A stretch of DNA of 40,196 bases from NCBI GenBank assembly GCA_937925815.1, contig CALAMQ010000047.1:1-40196 (forward strand). The letters are read 5' to 3'. Both the position numbers and the translations under genes were made by a program. The stretch's first letter is position 1, and every line of letters begins with the position of its first letter. A model generated the notes under the pieces. It worked only from the letters and a program-made list of their open reading frames with translations. It searched no databases and had not been told where the DNA came from. The DNA is from an uncultured Granulosicoccaceae bacterium (GTDB taxonomy: Bacteria; Pseudomonadota; Gammaproteobacteria; CALCKW01). Below are positions 32,130 to 40,196 of the stretch, piece after piece.

Positions 32130-33518
32130 ATGGCAGAAGACTCAAACCGCGACCGACTACTAAACGCCCCCCTGTTACGGCTCTTCCCAGCGATGGCGTT
32201 GCCGATTGCGCTCGGGCTGTTGGTCCACGGCTTGTACAGTTTTGTCGACGCGATATTCGTCGCGCGTTTTATCGGCACGGTCGAATTTGGCGGTGTGTCG
32301 GCGGCCTTCCCGGTCTACATGGTGATCATTGCGTTGAACGCCGCGATAGGCAGCGGCATGGCCTCGCGCGTGTCACGCCAGCTCGGCGCGGGTGATCAGG
32401 CGGGCGCCCATCAGACCTTTAATACAACCCTGCTCTTTGCAGCGTGCTTTGGCGCCGCGCTCAGTGTCGGGCTGTTGCTCAGCCTTGCCACTTTGTTTGA
32501 TTGGATGGCGCTGCCAGCGGCACTGCGCCCATCCGCGCGCGAGTACCTCTTGCCAATCCTCTCCGTGGCCGCCATCAGTGCCACCAGCGGCGTGCTCAGC
32601 GACGCGCTGCGCGCGATGGGCGAGATGCAGCGCGTCATGCGGCTCATGCTGTTCTCGGCATTGCTGAACATCGCGTTGGACGCGCTCTTTATTGTGGTGT
32701 TTGGCTGGGGAGTACCGGGCGTTGCCTGGGCAACGGTGGTCACGATTTTGATCACATTGCTCTACGCCGCCTGGCTGTTTTGGCGCGGCAACTACCCAGC
32801 CATGCCCGAGCGCCGCGCAATGCGCTGGCACGGTCCGAGCCTTGGCCACGTGATATTGCTTGGCGCGCCTGTGGTGTGCAGCCACACCGGTTACGCCATC
32901 GGCATCGCCGCAATCAACATTGCCACCACCCACGCAGCACCGGCCGCTGACGCCGATCTCTGGGTCAGCGCAAACGGCATCATTCAACGTGTGTTTATGC
33001 TGCTCTTTTTGCCCGTCATGGGAATGATGATCGCGCTGCAAACCATTGCCGGTTACAACCACGGCGCAGGCCAAACAGAGCGCGTGAAACGCGCGCTCTA
33101 CGTCGCACTCGGGTACAGCGCGGCTTACACCATTCCGATCGCGGTTCTGATGGTGACAGCGCCGAACGTCATCTTCTCGATTTTCAGCGACGACGCCGCC
33201 CTGCTGGAGACAAGCGATATCATCGCGAGCGTGGTGTATCAGAGTTTTCCGCTGGTGGGCGTGATCATCATGGTGCCAGCCTTGATGCAGGCAACCGGCA
33301 GGGCGTTGATTGCAGTTGGGCTCTACGCTGCAAACACCTGGCTGGTCTTTATTCCAGTGCTCACAAGCTTCACCCTGAGTTACGGGCTGCCAGGTGTTCG
33401 TTGGGCGCTGCCTGCGATTGACACCCTGAGCAGCCTGATGATGCTGCTAACACTGTCACTTGTGTTCAGGTATAGCAAGCGCCAACAGCTAGGCCGTGAA
33501 GGCGAGACTTTAGCCTAA
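32130..33518 (+). CDS. MATE-family multidrug/toxin efflux transporter
   Basis: 462 residues (an in-frame GTG precedes the ATG by one codon). Twelve hydrophobic segments in two halves, beginning with LFPAMALPIALGLLVHGLYS and VDAIFVARFIGTVEFGGVSA, the conserved first MATE unit. The second unit begins about residue 240 (VILLGAPVVCSHTGYAIGIA), with MLLFLPVMGMMIALQTIAGYNHGAGQTERVKRAL cut across its conserved G(Q)N.GAG-like motif. MATE proteins are Na+ or H+ antiporters expelling cationic drugs and metabolites. It has its own strong promoter and ends 4 bases before the convergent FG-GAP-like gene. Confidence 0.93.
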   Translation: MAEDSNRDRLLNAPLLRLFPAMALPIALGLLVHGLYSFVDAIFVARFIGTVEFGGVSAAFPVYMVIIALNAAIGSGMASRVSRQLGAGDQAGAHQTFNTTLLFAACFGAALSVGLLLSLATLFDWMALPAALRPSAREYLLPILSVAAISATSGVLSDALRAMGEMQRVMRLMLFSALLNIALDALFIVVFGWGVPGVAWATVVTILITLLYAAWLFWRGNYPAMPERRAMRWHGPSLGHVILLGAPVVCSHTGYAIGIAAINIATTHAAPAADADLWVSANGIIQRVFMLLFLPVMGMMIALQTIAGYNHGAGQTERVKRALYVALGYSAAYTIPIAVLMVTAPNVIFSIFSDDAALLETSDIIASVVYQSFPLVGVIIMVPALMQATGRALIAVGLYAANTWLVFIPVLTSFTLSYGLPGVRWALPAIDTLSSLMMLLTLSLVFRYSKRQQLGREGETLA

Positions 33519-33522
33519 CTTC

Positions 33523-34281
33523 TCAGTCCGAGGCCGTACCCACCCCAATCTCGCACGCCATCGCCAGACGCATGGCATCCGGGCTGTAGTCAGCAATCAC
33601 CCGTGGATGTAGCGCGCCGTCAAAACGCAACACCGTCACATCTCGCCAGTCACCGCTGGCAACCACCATCTCCACACCGTCGCCGCAATCGCGCAAGCCG
33701 CCCTCGATGTAGTCCCAGCCAATGCGGTGGTTGCTGTAGCCACGCGCGGACGCCACCTCAATCAGTGAGCCATCCACCAGCCGCCAGACTCGCAGCGTCT
33801 TGGCGAGGTGCGGCCGGTCGATGTACGCAAACTCAACAACGCCATCACCGTCCAGGTCCGCTGCGCCAATGGGTGCGAGCCAGCGGTAGCGCGTACCAAT
33901 AAACGGCGTGGCCGCAATCAGCCCGTCTGCGTTATACAACGCAAGCCGCGCACCGAGCAGCGCATCACTCTCCACCACCATCGCCGCGCGCGCGCTTGCT
34001 GCGTTGAGCGCAACGATACGTGGCTCCAAGTCTTCAAACACCCGTGATTCAGGCAGGCGGACAACAACCTCGCGAACCGAAGTTGAATCGCAATCCGAAC
34101 ACGCTGATACCCTCAGCCGCAAGGCACCCCACTCTTTCACATCGCCAAGCACCGCGTGACCGTAACGTGAGGTTGGCTCGGCGAATTCAGCTGACACCAA
34201 CTGGTCCGCCGCCCACACCGGCGACCACAGTAAAGAAACAAGCACCAAGGCTTTTCTCACACGTCGAATCAACACAGGCAT
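33523..34281 (-). CDS. Exported FG-GAP/VCBS-like repeat protein
   Basis: 252 residues. A signal peptide (VRKALVLVSLLWSPVWAADQ, cleavage after VWA) leads to a mature beta-rich protein. A single clear FG-GAP element is visible: APIGAADLDGDGVVEFAYID (about residue 135), with the calcium-binding DLDGDG. Other weaker strands (WRLVDGSLIEVASARGYSNH and CGDGVEMVVASGDWRDVTVL) look like further blades. Two Cys pairs (CSDC at about 57-60; CGDG and MACE near the end) may form disulfides. This fits small periplasmic beta-propeller proteins known widely in Proteobacteria, without established function. Confidence 0.88.
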   Translation of the reverse strand: MPVLIRRVRKALVLVSLLWSPVWAADQLVSAEFAEPTSRYGHAVLGDVKEWGALRLRVSACSDCDSTSVREVVVRLPESRVFEDLEPRIVALNAASARAAMVVESDALLGARLALYNADGLIAATPFIGTRYRWLAPIGAADLDGDGVVEFAYIDRPHLAKTLRVWRLVDGSLIEVASARGYSNHRIGWDYIEGGLRDCGDGVEMVVASGDWRDVTVLRFDGALHPRVIADYSPDAMRLAMACEIGVGTASD

Positions 34282-34743
34282 AAGCGTCTAAATCTCTCTT
34301 GTGGAACGTTTGGTGTGAATCGATGCGGCTGCGTCATAGGCCATCCGATGGCCAAACCCAATTCTAGGAAACACGTTGCAATGCGTCCTACCGCCTTTTC
34401 GCGCTCTGACCTCCACCGTTCGAACTGGCAGTGCCGCGAAGAGACCTGACCCACCCACTGAAGTTGTTGTTGGCGCAGCGAATCTGTGTGCAGGTGGCCG
34501 GTTCCATGTCCGCTTTTCCACTCAAATTTACATTTTATTTTCAATGACTTAAATACGTAAAATGCCGTTTGAAAGGCGCTTAATGTCCGCTTTCTAGACC
34601 TCAGGCGTCAAACCAGTAAGGATCCAATTCCACCTGCACTTCTACACCTTTGTGCGCCAGGCCCAACAGCGGTTATTGCGCTTCGCAACCAGTCCAGCGT
34701 TCACGGCCAGCAGCGCACTTTGCCGGCCTCACTCTCAAGTCGC
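34282..34743. other. Intergenic region without a supported gene
   Basis: About 460 bases between the divergent FG-GAP-like gene and the GbsR-like gene. An 11-base direct repeat ATGTCCGCTTT occurs at 34506-34516 and 34583-34593. An AT-rich stretch lies at about 34520-34570. The open frames here are short and have no recognisable content. A decayed gene cannot be excluded, but I see no evidence for one. Confidence 0.45.
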
Positions 34744-34790
34744 TTGACTTCCAGCCGATCAATATCCATTATTTTCAGTAATTACTGAAA
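34744..34790 (+). promoter_or_regulatory. Promoter with an 18-bp palindromic operator for the gbsR-cydAB operon
   Basis: A -35 TTGACT (34744-34749), a 17-base spacer and a -10 CATTAT (34767-34772) run straight into the perfect palindrome TTTCAGTAATTACTGAAA (34773-34790), which covers the predicted transcription start. The ATG of the MarR/GbsR-type gene is 12 bases further on. A palindrome here would let a dimeric winged-helix protein, most simply the one encoded next, block transcription of itself and the oxidase genes. Confidence 0.7.
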
Positions 34791-34802
34791 TTACGGAATG
34801 AC

Positions 34803-35339
34803 ATGGAATCGCTCGACGACGACACCCGCACTTTCATTCTCCATTTTGGCGAAATGGGCAGCCACTGGGGCATCAACCGCACGGTGGGGCAGGTCTACGC
34901 GCTGCTCTATCTGGCCGAAAAACCGTTGTGCGCCGACGACATCGTCGCAGCCCTTGGCGTCTCGCGCTCCAACGTGAGCATGAGCCTCAAAGAGCTTCAA
35001 GCCTGGCGACTGGTGAAGTTGCAGCACTTGAGTGGCGACCGCCGCGACTTCTTCTCAACGCCAGATGACGTCTGGGAAATTGCGCGGACGTTGATCGAGG
35101 AGCGGCGCAAGCGCGAACTCGACCCGACTCTCAGCGTGTTGCGCGATTTGATGCTGCGAAGCGATGAACAAGACGAATCACACAGCCAGCAACGCATCCG
35201 CGAGATGCACGACTTGCTCGAGCAATCGATGCGCTGGTCTGACGACCTGCTGCGCCTGAACCCGAGCACGCTCAAACAAGTGATCCGACTCGGTGACGGC
35301 GTGCGCAAGCTCGTCGATTTCGGCAACCGCAAGACCTGA
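34803..35339 (+). CDS. GbsR/MarR-family transcriptional regulator
   Basis: 178 residues. The DNA-binding winged helix is at about 30-95: VGQVYALLYLAEKPLCADDI, VAALGVSRSNVSMSLKELQA and WRLVKLQHLSGDRRDFFST. The N-terminal FILHFGEMGSHWGINRTVGQ and the helical C-terminus (LIEERRKRELDPTLSVLRDL, REMHDLLEQSMRWSDDLLRL) are those of the GbsR group, where the helices form the dimer. It is 26 bases before the oxidase genes on the same strand and preceded by a palindromic operator, so it is probably an autoregulator and controller of the oxidase. The inducer is unknown; signals linked to respiration are likely. Confidence 0.9.
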   Translation: MESLDDDTRTFILHFGEMGSHWGINRTVGQVYALLYLAEKPLCADDIVAALGVSRSNVSMSLKELQAWRLVKLQHLSGDRRDFFSTPDDVWEIARTLIEERRKRELDPTLSVLRDLMLRSDEQDESHSQQRIREMHDLLEQSMRWSDDLLRLNPSTLKQVIRLGDGVRKLVDFGNRKT

Positions 35340-35365
35340 ATCCCACCCTCCGCTGGAGACCTCCG

Positions 35366-36730
35366 ATGATGGACGCCCTGCTTCTCGCCCGCATCCAGTT
35401 TGCGGCCAACATCAGTTTTCACATTCTCTTCCCCACCATCACCATTGCGCTCGGGTGGGTTTTGCTCTGGTTCAAGTGGCAGCAACACCGCAGCGTCGCG
35501 CGCGGTCAGTCGGATGCCGTCTGGCGCGAGCTGCACATGTTCTGGACCAAGGTCTTTGCGCTGTGCTTCGCGCTCGGCGTGGTCAGCGGCATCACCATGT
35601 CGTTTCAGTTCGGCACCAACTGGACGGGATTCATGGAGTCAGTGGGTGCGGTCGCGGGGCCGCTCTTGGCGTATGAAGTGCTGACGGCGTTTTTCCTTGA
35701 GGCGACCTTCCTTGGCATCATGCTGTTTGGACAGAGCCGCGTGCCCAACTGGGTGCACACGCTTGCCACCGCCTTGGTTGCCATCGGAACCTCTTTGTCC
35801 GCGTTCTGGATTTTGGTGCTCAACTCCTGGATGCACACCCCGGCGGGCGTGCGAACCGAGGACGGCGTTGTGGTGGTTGAAAATTGGATGGCGGTTATCT
35901 TCAACCCGTCCATGCCCTACCGCCTGAGCCACATGCTGCTCGCGAGTGTGTTGACAGTTGCATTCGTGATTGCAGGCTTGTCTGCCTACCGCCAACTCAA
36001 AGGTGACCGCAGTGACAGCGCGCGTCTGGGGCTGCGCACCGGCGCCTGGCTTGCCGCCATTGCCATCCCGATCCAAATTCTCCTCGGCGACCTGCACGGC
36101 CTGAACACGCTTGAACACCAGCCGGCCAAAATCGCCGCGATGGAGGGCGTCTGGGAGACCGAGCAAGGCGCGCCCTTGCTGTTGTTCGCCATTCCCGACG
36201 AGGACACACGGGAGAACCACTTTGAAATTGGCATTCCCAAAGGCGCGTCGTTGATCCTAACCCACGAACTCGACGGCAAGATCGTCGGCCTCAACGACTT
36301 TGAAGACCACCCACCCGTCGCCCCGCTCTTCTACGGTTTTCGCATCATGGTCGGCACCGGCATGTTGATGTTGGCGGCGAGTTGGTGGATGGTCTGGCAA
36401 CTGCGCCAGCACAGAGAGCTGAACCGGCCGACTTTGTGGCTTGCTGTCGGCATGACCTTCTCAGGCTGGGTCGCAACCCTCGCCGGCTGGTACGTGACCG
36501 AGATCGGCCGCCAGCCGTGGTTGGTCGAGGGATTGCTGCGCACCAGCGACGCTGCTGGCGCAGCCACAGCTGGGCAAATTGGCACCTCACTCACGCTCTA
36601 TCTGACGTTGTACGCCGGACTGCTCAGCGCCTTTATCTGGACGCTGTTCTATCTTGCGCGCAAAGCCGCAGGGTTGGTCTCTGATGCCAAGCCCGCCTTC
36701 ACCCACACCACGACGGAGGCACACTCATGA
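35366..36730 (+). CDS. cydA: Cytochrome bd-type ubiquinol oxidase subunit I (CydA/CioA)
   Basis: 454 residues, nine or so membrane helices. The N-terminus LLARIQFAANISFHILFPTI contains the haem-ligand His; next come FALGVVSGITMSFQFGTNW, LEATFLGIMLFGQSRVP and HMLLASVLTVAFVIAGLSAY. The GRQPW motif (TEIGRQPWLVEGLLRTSDA), shared by all bd oxidases, is near residue 380. The protein is shorter than Escherichia coli CydA (about 520) and so has a short quinol loop, as in CioA-type oxidases often tolerant to cyanide. It reduces oxygen to water with quinol and generates proton motive force without pumping. The start ATG ATG follows GGAGACCTCC; the ATGA end overlaps subunit II. Confidence 0.95.
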   Translation: MMDALLLARIQFAANISFHILFPTITIALGWVLLWFKWQQHRSVARGQSDAVWRELHMFWTKVFALCFALGVVSGITMSFQFGTNWTGFMESVGAVAGPLLAYEVLTAFFLEATFLGIMLFGQSRVPNWVHTLATALVAIGTSLSAFWILVLNSWMHTPAGVRTEDGVVVVENWMAVIFNPSMPYRLSHMLLASVLTVAFVIAGLSAYRQLKGDRSDSARLGLRTGAWLAAIAIPIQILLGDLHGLNTLEHQPAKIAAMEGVWETEQGAPLLLFAIPDEDTRENHFEIGIPKGASLILTHELDGKIVGLNDFEDHPPVAPLFYGFRIMVGTGMLMLAASWWMVWQLRQHRELNRPTLWLAVGMTFSGWVATLAGWYVTEIGRQPWLVEGLLRTSDAAGAATAGQIGTSLTLYLTLYAGLLSAFIWTLFYLARKAAGLVSDAKPAFTHTTTEAHS

Positions 36731-37719
36731 GCCCCGACACTTGGCTGCCGCTCGCGTTCTTCGCCCTGATGGGCCTCGCGATGCTGATCTACGCCGTGCT
36801 CGACGGCTATGACCTCGGCGTTGGCATGTTGCTCAAACGCGCCGACACCGAGGCCGAGCGCGACCTCATGATTGCCAGCATTGGCCCCTTCTGGGACGCC
36901 AATGAAACCTGGTTGGTGCTCGGTGTGGGCTTGATGCTGGTTGCCTTCCCGCAAGCCCACGGGATTGTGCTCGGCGCGCTCTACCTGCCTGTCGCCTTGA
37001 TGCTGGCAGGCTTGATCCTGCGCGGTGTGGCCTTTGATTTTCGCGCCAAGGCCGGGCTCTGGCAAAAGGGTTGGTGGGACACGGCGTTCTTTGCCGGTTC
37101 CTGGATCACCAGCCTCTCCCAGGGCTACATGCTCGGCGCCTATGTCACGGGCTTTGACAACAGCCTCGGCGCCACGCTATTCGCGCTGCTGAGCGCGGTC
37201 TGTGTGTCGGCGTCTTATTGTTTGATCGGGTCTGCTTGGCTGGTGGCGAAAACCGAAGGTAAGTTGCAAGCGCTAGCTTGGCGCTGGGGACGCGTGGCAC
37301 TCGGTTTTTCCATCGCAGGGCTGGCGCTTGTGTCTGTGGTCAACCCACTGGTGTCACCGCGCATCGCCGAGCGGTGGTTTGCATTCCCAGACAGCCTCTA
37401 TGTGGCACCGGTACCGCTGTTGACCGGTGTGTTGTTGTTTGCGCTGTGGCGCTGCTTCCAACGCGCAGACAACACCCGACCCTACACACCACTTCTGCTC
37501 ACCGCACCGGTGTTTGTGCTCGCGTTCATCGGTCTTGCGTACAGCTTCTTCCCGGATATCGTGCCTGGGCAGCTCACGCTCTGGGAAGCCGCGAGCAGCA
37601 CAGCAACCCTGCAAATCATTTTCTACGGTGCCATTGCGGTGCTGCCGTTCATTGCCGGCTACACCGTGCTCTCCTACTGGATTTTCCGCGGCAAGGCGAC
37701 ACACTTGCGGTATGACTGA
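36727..37719 (+). CDS. cydB: Cytochrome bd-type ubiquinol oxidase subunit II (CydB/CioB)
   Basis: 330 residues, about eight membrane helices. The start region LPLAFFALMGLAMLIYAVLD continues into GYDLGVGMLL, the conserved subunit II opening. The motif IGPFWDANETWLVLGVG is diagnostic, as is LRGVAFDFRAKAG. Subunit II stabilises the haems of subunit I. The ATG overlaps the stop of subunit I in ATGA. No small third subunit gene (CydX-like, a 30-40 residue membrane helix) follows: only 46 bases separate it from the convergent photolyase gene. Confidence 0.96.
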   Translation: MSPDTWLPLAFFALMGLAMLIYAVLDGYDLGVGMLLKRADTEAERDLMIASIGPFWDANETWLVLGVGLMLVAFPQAHGIVLGALYLPVALMLAGLILRGVAFDFRAKAGLWQKGWWDTAFFAGSWITSLSQGYMLGAYVTGFDNSLGATLFALLSAVCVSASYCLIGSAWLVAKTEGKLQALAWRWGRVALGFSIAGLALVSVVNPLVSPRIAERWFAFPDSLYVAPVPLLTGVLLFALWRCFQRADNTRPYTPLLLTAPVFVLAFIGLAYSFFPDIVPGQLTLWEAASSTATLQIIFYGAIAVLPFIAGYTVLSYWIFRGKATHLRYD

Positions 37720-37765
37720 CCCAGACAACCCATCAAGCCACAGTCGCGCACAGCGCCCAAAGCGA

Positions 37766-39169
37766 CTATGACTTGGTCTCGGCAAGCGCCGCGAGGGCGG
37801 CCTTGCGGGATTCAGCGAGGTCGGCAATGGGGTGCGGGTAGTTTACGCCAAGCGTGACACCGGCTTCGGCTAGCACGTCGTGCGGCGCGAGCCACGGCGC
37901 AAAAAGGTGCTTCTTTGGCAGCTTGGCAAGCTCGGGCACCCACTTGCGGGTGTACTCACCCTCGGCGTCGAACTTCTCCCCTTGGGTCACCGGGTTAAAG
38001 ATGCGGAAAAACGGCGCGGCGTCCGCGCCGCTGCCAGCCACCCACTGCCAGCTCGCGCTGTTGCTCGCCAGGCTCGCGTCGACTAGCGTGTCATGAAACC
38101 ACGCAGCGCCGTGGCGCCAGTGCTGGAGCAGGTTTTTCACCAAAAACGACCCCACCACCATGCGCACACGGTTGTGCATGTAGCCCGTGGCCCAGAGTTC
38201 GCGCATGCCGGCATCGACTATTGGAATGCCGGTTTGCCCGGCCTGCCACGCGTCGCGCTGGGCGGCGTCGTCGCGCCACGGCATGGCGTCAAATTTCGGC
38301 TGCCAGTTTGTATCTGGCAAACTCGGCCAGTGGTAGAGCAAGTGGTGTGAGAATTCGCGCCAACCGAGCTCGGTGCAAAAGCGGTCACGATCGTCGGTGT
38401 CGGGCAAGGACATCGCCATCTGCCAGGCCTGGTTGGGCGAGATCTCACCAAACTGCAAGTGTGGTGAGAGCCGTGTCACGGTCTCAGCAGCGGGCAGATC
38501 GCGGCCACGGGCGTAATCCCGCAGCTCACGCGCGCGCACGGCATCGAGACGCGCGTGCGCACCGGCCTCACCGGGAGTCCACATATCTTCAATGCCGCTG
38601 TACCAAGAGATGCCCGGCATCAGCTTGAGCGCATCAAGCCGGAGACCCTCAGCCGCACGCAAGGTTTGGATGTCTGCTGGAGCGGGCGTGGGGACGCGCG
38701 GTGCGGCTGCCTGCAAGCAGCCCTTGCGGTAAAACGGCGTGAACACCTTGTACGGTGTCTGGTCTTTTTTGTGGATATCCCAGGGCTCCCACAGCAGCGA
38801 GCCATTGTGGCTCGCGACCTCCACACCCTCAGCGCTGAGCGCGGCTTTGATCTCGCTGTCGCGGCGAATGCGCCAAGGCTCATAGCAGCGGTTCCAGTGC
38901 ACCGATTCAATGCCGTGCTCGCGCACCAAAGCTGGCAATATTTCACGCGCATCGCCGGCAAAGACCGCAAGCGCGCCACCTAGCGAGTCATTGAGCGCCG
39001 CAAGGCTCTGGTGCAACCACCAGCGCGACGCACCGCCAAGCAATGCCTCACCGGCGTTGACATCATCGAGCACGTACACGCAGAGCACCTCACCGCGAGC
39101 AGCCGCAGCAGACAACGCGGGGTTGTCCGCTAGGCGAAGGTCTTGTCTGAACCAGTGCAAGGCGCGCAC
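37766..39169 (-). CDS. phrB: Deoxyribodipyrimidine photolyase (class I CPD)
   Basis: 467 residues from GTG 39169, chosen because AGGAG stands 6 bases before it, just after the stop of the preceding gene. An ATG at 39214 would add 15 residues overlapping that gene and lacks a ribosome site. The antenna-binding alpha/beta domain begins RALHWFRQDLRLADNPALSA. The FAD domain shows TRLSPHLQFGEISPNQAW, ELGWREFSHHLLYHWP, DAGMRELWATGYMHNRVRMV and the WQWVAGSGADAAPFFRIFNP block, with the Trp residues of electron transfer. It repairs cyclobutane pyrimidine dimers using blue light. Co-directional with the MBL-fold gene (13 bases apart). Confidence 0.95.
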   Translation of the reverse strand: MRALHWFRQDLRLADNPALSAAAARGEVLCVYVLDDVNAGEALLGGASRWWLHQSLAALNDSLGGALAVFAGDAREILPALVREHGIESVHWNRCYEPWRIRRDSEIKAALSAEGVEVASHNGSLLWEPWDIHKKDQTPYKVFTPFYRKGCLQAAAPRVPTPAPADIQTLRAAEGLRLDALKLMPGISWYSGIEDMWTPGEAGAHARLDAVRARELRDYARGRDLPAAETVTRLSPHLQFGEISPNQAWQMAMSLPDTDDRDRFCTELGWREFSHHLLYHWPSLPDTNWQPKFDAMPWRDDAAQRDAWQAGQTGIPIVDAGMRELWATGYMHNRVRMVVGSFLVKNLLQHWRHGAAWFHDTLVDASLASNSASWQWVAGSGADAAPFFRIFNPVTQGEKFDAEGEYTRKWVPELAKLPKKHLFAPWLAPHDVLAEAGVTLGVNYPHPIADLAESRKAALAALAETKS

Positions 39170-39182
39170 AGCATTCTCCTGT

Positions 39183-40196
39183 TTAGTCGGTGGTGACAAG
39201 CGGTCGGGTTTCACCGTGCTGCATCACCACAAAATCCTCGGCGGCCACACCGGCCTCAACAAGCGCCGCGGCCAACCGTTTCGGTGGATCATCCACTGGC
39301 TCGTCAGTGAGCATGAAGGTGCCCCAGTGCATGGCAACCGATTGCCGGGCACGCAAGTCGCGGTGCACTTGCACCGCTTCTGCGGGGTCCATGTGCGCGG
39401 CTTGCATAAACCAGCGTGGCAAGTAGGCACCGATAGGCACCGCCGCGAGATCAAACGGTCCGAGGCGATCGCCAATGGCTTTGAAGTCCTCGGAATAGCC
39501 GCTGTCGCCGATATGAACAAAGCGAAAGTCCGGTGTCGCCATCACCCAGCCCGCCCAGAGCACGCGATTGCGGTCAAAGGGGCTGCGGCTGGTCCAGTGG
39601 TGTACCGGCACCGCGGTGACCTCCCACTCGCCAAAGGGTGCGCTCTGCCACCAGTCAAGTTCGATCACCTTTTGCACACCGAGCGCATCAAACCACGCGC
39701 GCTGGCCGAGCGGGACAAACCACGTGGGCGGGTTCTGGGCTTGCTGTTTGGTCAGCGCCTCGACGGTGTAGCGATCGAGGTGGTCATAGTGGTTGTGCGA
39801 GATCACAACCGCGTCAATGTCCGGCAAGTCCTCGAGCGCGATACCGGGTGGCACCATGCGCTTGGGGCCGGCAAAGCTCACGGGTGAAGCGCGTTCACCA
39901 AAGTGCGGATCGGTGAGCACGTTGATCCCATTGTGTTGCAACAAAAAGGTGCTGTGACCCACCCAGGTCAACGTGGAATCGCTGCGGTTGGCGCGCAGGT
40001 CATCCGGGTTGTTCTCGGCCAGTGGCAACGCCAGGGGCTTCACCTCGGGCGCGTTCCAACGCCATTTCAGCAATGCGGAAAACGGCTTGTTGATGGCGAC
40101 GCCGTCGGTGTTGACGAAACGGCCGTCGCTGCGGTGGTGCGCGGGCTTGCCGTCAACCACTGTGGCGTCTTTTCGCCCGAGCAAACTGGCGCAGGC
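39183..40196 (-). CDS. MBL-fold metallo-hydrolase (N-acyl phosphatidylethanolamine/UlaG-like), 5' end outside window
   Basis: At least 337 residues; the frame stays open to the last base, so the start is missing. The four codons before the apparent TTG start (40185-40196) read A-C-A-S, which could be a lipobox end with the lipidated Cys, suggesting a lipoprotein. Metal-binding motifs are clear: TWVGHSTFLLQHNGINVLTD, VISHNHYDHLDRYT (HxHxDH), VPVHHWTSRSPF, FVHIGDSGYSEDF (Asp) and VAMHWGTFMLTDEP (last His). The layout matches the NAPE-PLD/UlaG-like branch of the metallo-beta-lactamase superfamily. It is probably an envelope phosphodiesterase or lactonase; the substrate is not known. Confidence 0.88.
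   Translation of the reverse strand, partial: ACASLLGRKDATVVDGKPAHHRSDGRFVNTDGVAINKPFSALLKWRWNAPEVKPLALPLAENNPDDLRANRSDSTLTWVGHSTFLLQHNGINVLTDPHFGERASPVSFAGPKRMVPPGIALEDLPDIDAVVISHNHYDHLDRYTVEALTKQQAQNPPTWFVPLGQRAWFDALGVQKVIELDWWQSAPFGEWEVTAVPVHHWTSRSPFDRNRVLWAGWVMATPDFRFVHIGDSGYSEDFKAIGDRLGPFDLAAVPIGAYLPRWFMQAAHMDPAEAVQVHRDLRARQSVAMHWGTFMLTDEPVDDPPKRLAAALVEAGVAAEDFVVMQHGETRPLVTTD

Noticed and set aside
37712-37771. A 19-codon frame (MTDPDNPSSHSRAQRPKRL) overlapping the end of cydB, considered as a CydX-type small subunit
   Set aside because: It has no membrane helix, unlike CydX and related subunits, and no ribosome binding site of its own.
38910-39887. A 325-codon plus-strand frame opposite photolyase and the MBL-fold gene
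   Set aside because: Both minus-strand genes have clear motifs; the plus frame is low-complexity shadow sequence.

Overview
The window is about 40 kb of a chromosome that looks gammaproteobacterial. The best marker is the block ruvB - ybgC - tolQ - tolR - tolA - tolB - pal - cpoB followed by tRNA-Lys(UUU), all on the minus strand, in the order typical of Gammaproteobacteria. Genes are dense and GC-rich, with many ATGA/TGATG stop-start overlaps. I see no insertion sequence, prophage, CRISPR array or rRNA. The genus cannot be named from this sequence alone.

Layout. 1-3697 (+): the 3' part of an amidase, then transketolase and ribulose-phosphate 3-epimerase, overlapping by one base (pentose phosphate/Calvin-type sugar shuffling). 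3732-6316 (-): a compact cassette with a 73-residue peptide carrying three near-identical 19-residue units (each with GCYT), a terminator-like hairpin, a 355-residue protein of unknown function and a DMT/EamA exporter coupled to it by a one-base stop-start overlap. This has the look of a ribosomally made, modified and exported peptide (RiPP) locus and is the most novel item here.

6763-19456: acyl-CoA metabolism. A FadB-like bifunctional protein and two acyl-CoA dehydrogenases overlap by 4 bases each; then come a HAD protein, a LysR regulator (-), an SDR, a thiolase and a ThDP enzyme (+). On the minus strand follow a DUF2799-type lipoprotein, an AMP-forming acyl-CoA ligase and a Dabb protein. 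The set (bifunctional hydratase/dehydrogenase, large and small dehydrogenase pair, thiolase, ligase) recalls pimeloyl-CoA/dicarboxylate beta-oxidation clusters.

19959-22122: a NIT-domain chemoreceptor, then tRNA-Lys with a terminator. 22188-29008 (-): the Tol-Pal cell-envelope operon and ruvB. TolA contains 36 uninterrupted EAERL pentapeptides (540 bp of 15-bp repeats). 29140-34281: an exported protein of unknown function, an SDR lacking the usual Tyr/Lys pair, an EamA permease, a MATE efflux pump with a good sigma70 promoter, and an exported FG-GAP-like protein (-).

34744-37719 (+): a GbsR/MarR-type regulator with a perfect 18-bp palindrome over its predicted transcription start, followed by cytochrome bd-type oxidase genes. 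37766-40196 (-): photolyase and a metallo-beta-lactamase-fold hydrolase that runs off the window and probably is a lipoprotein.
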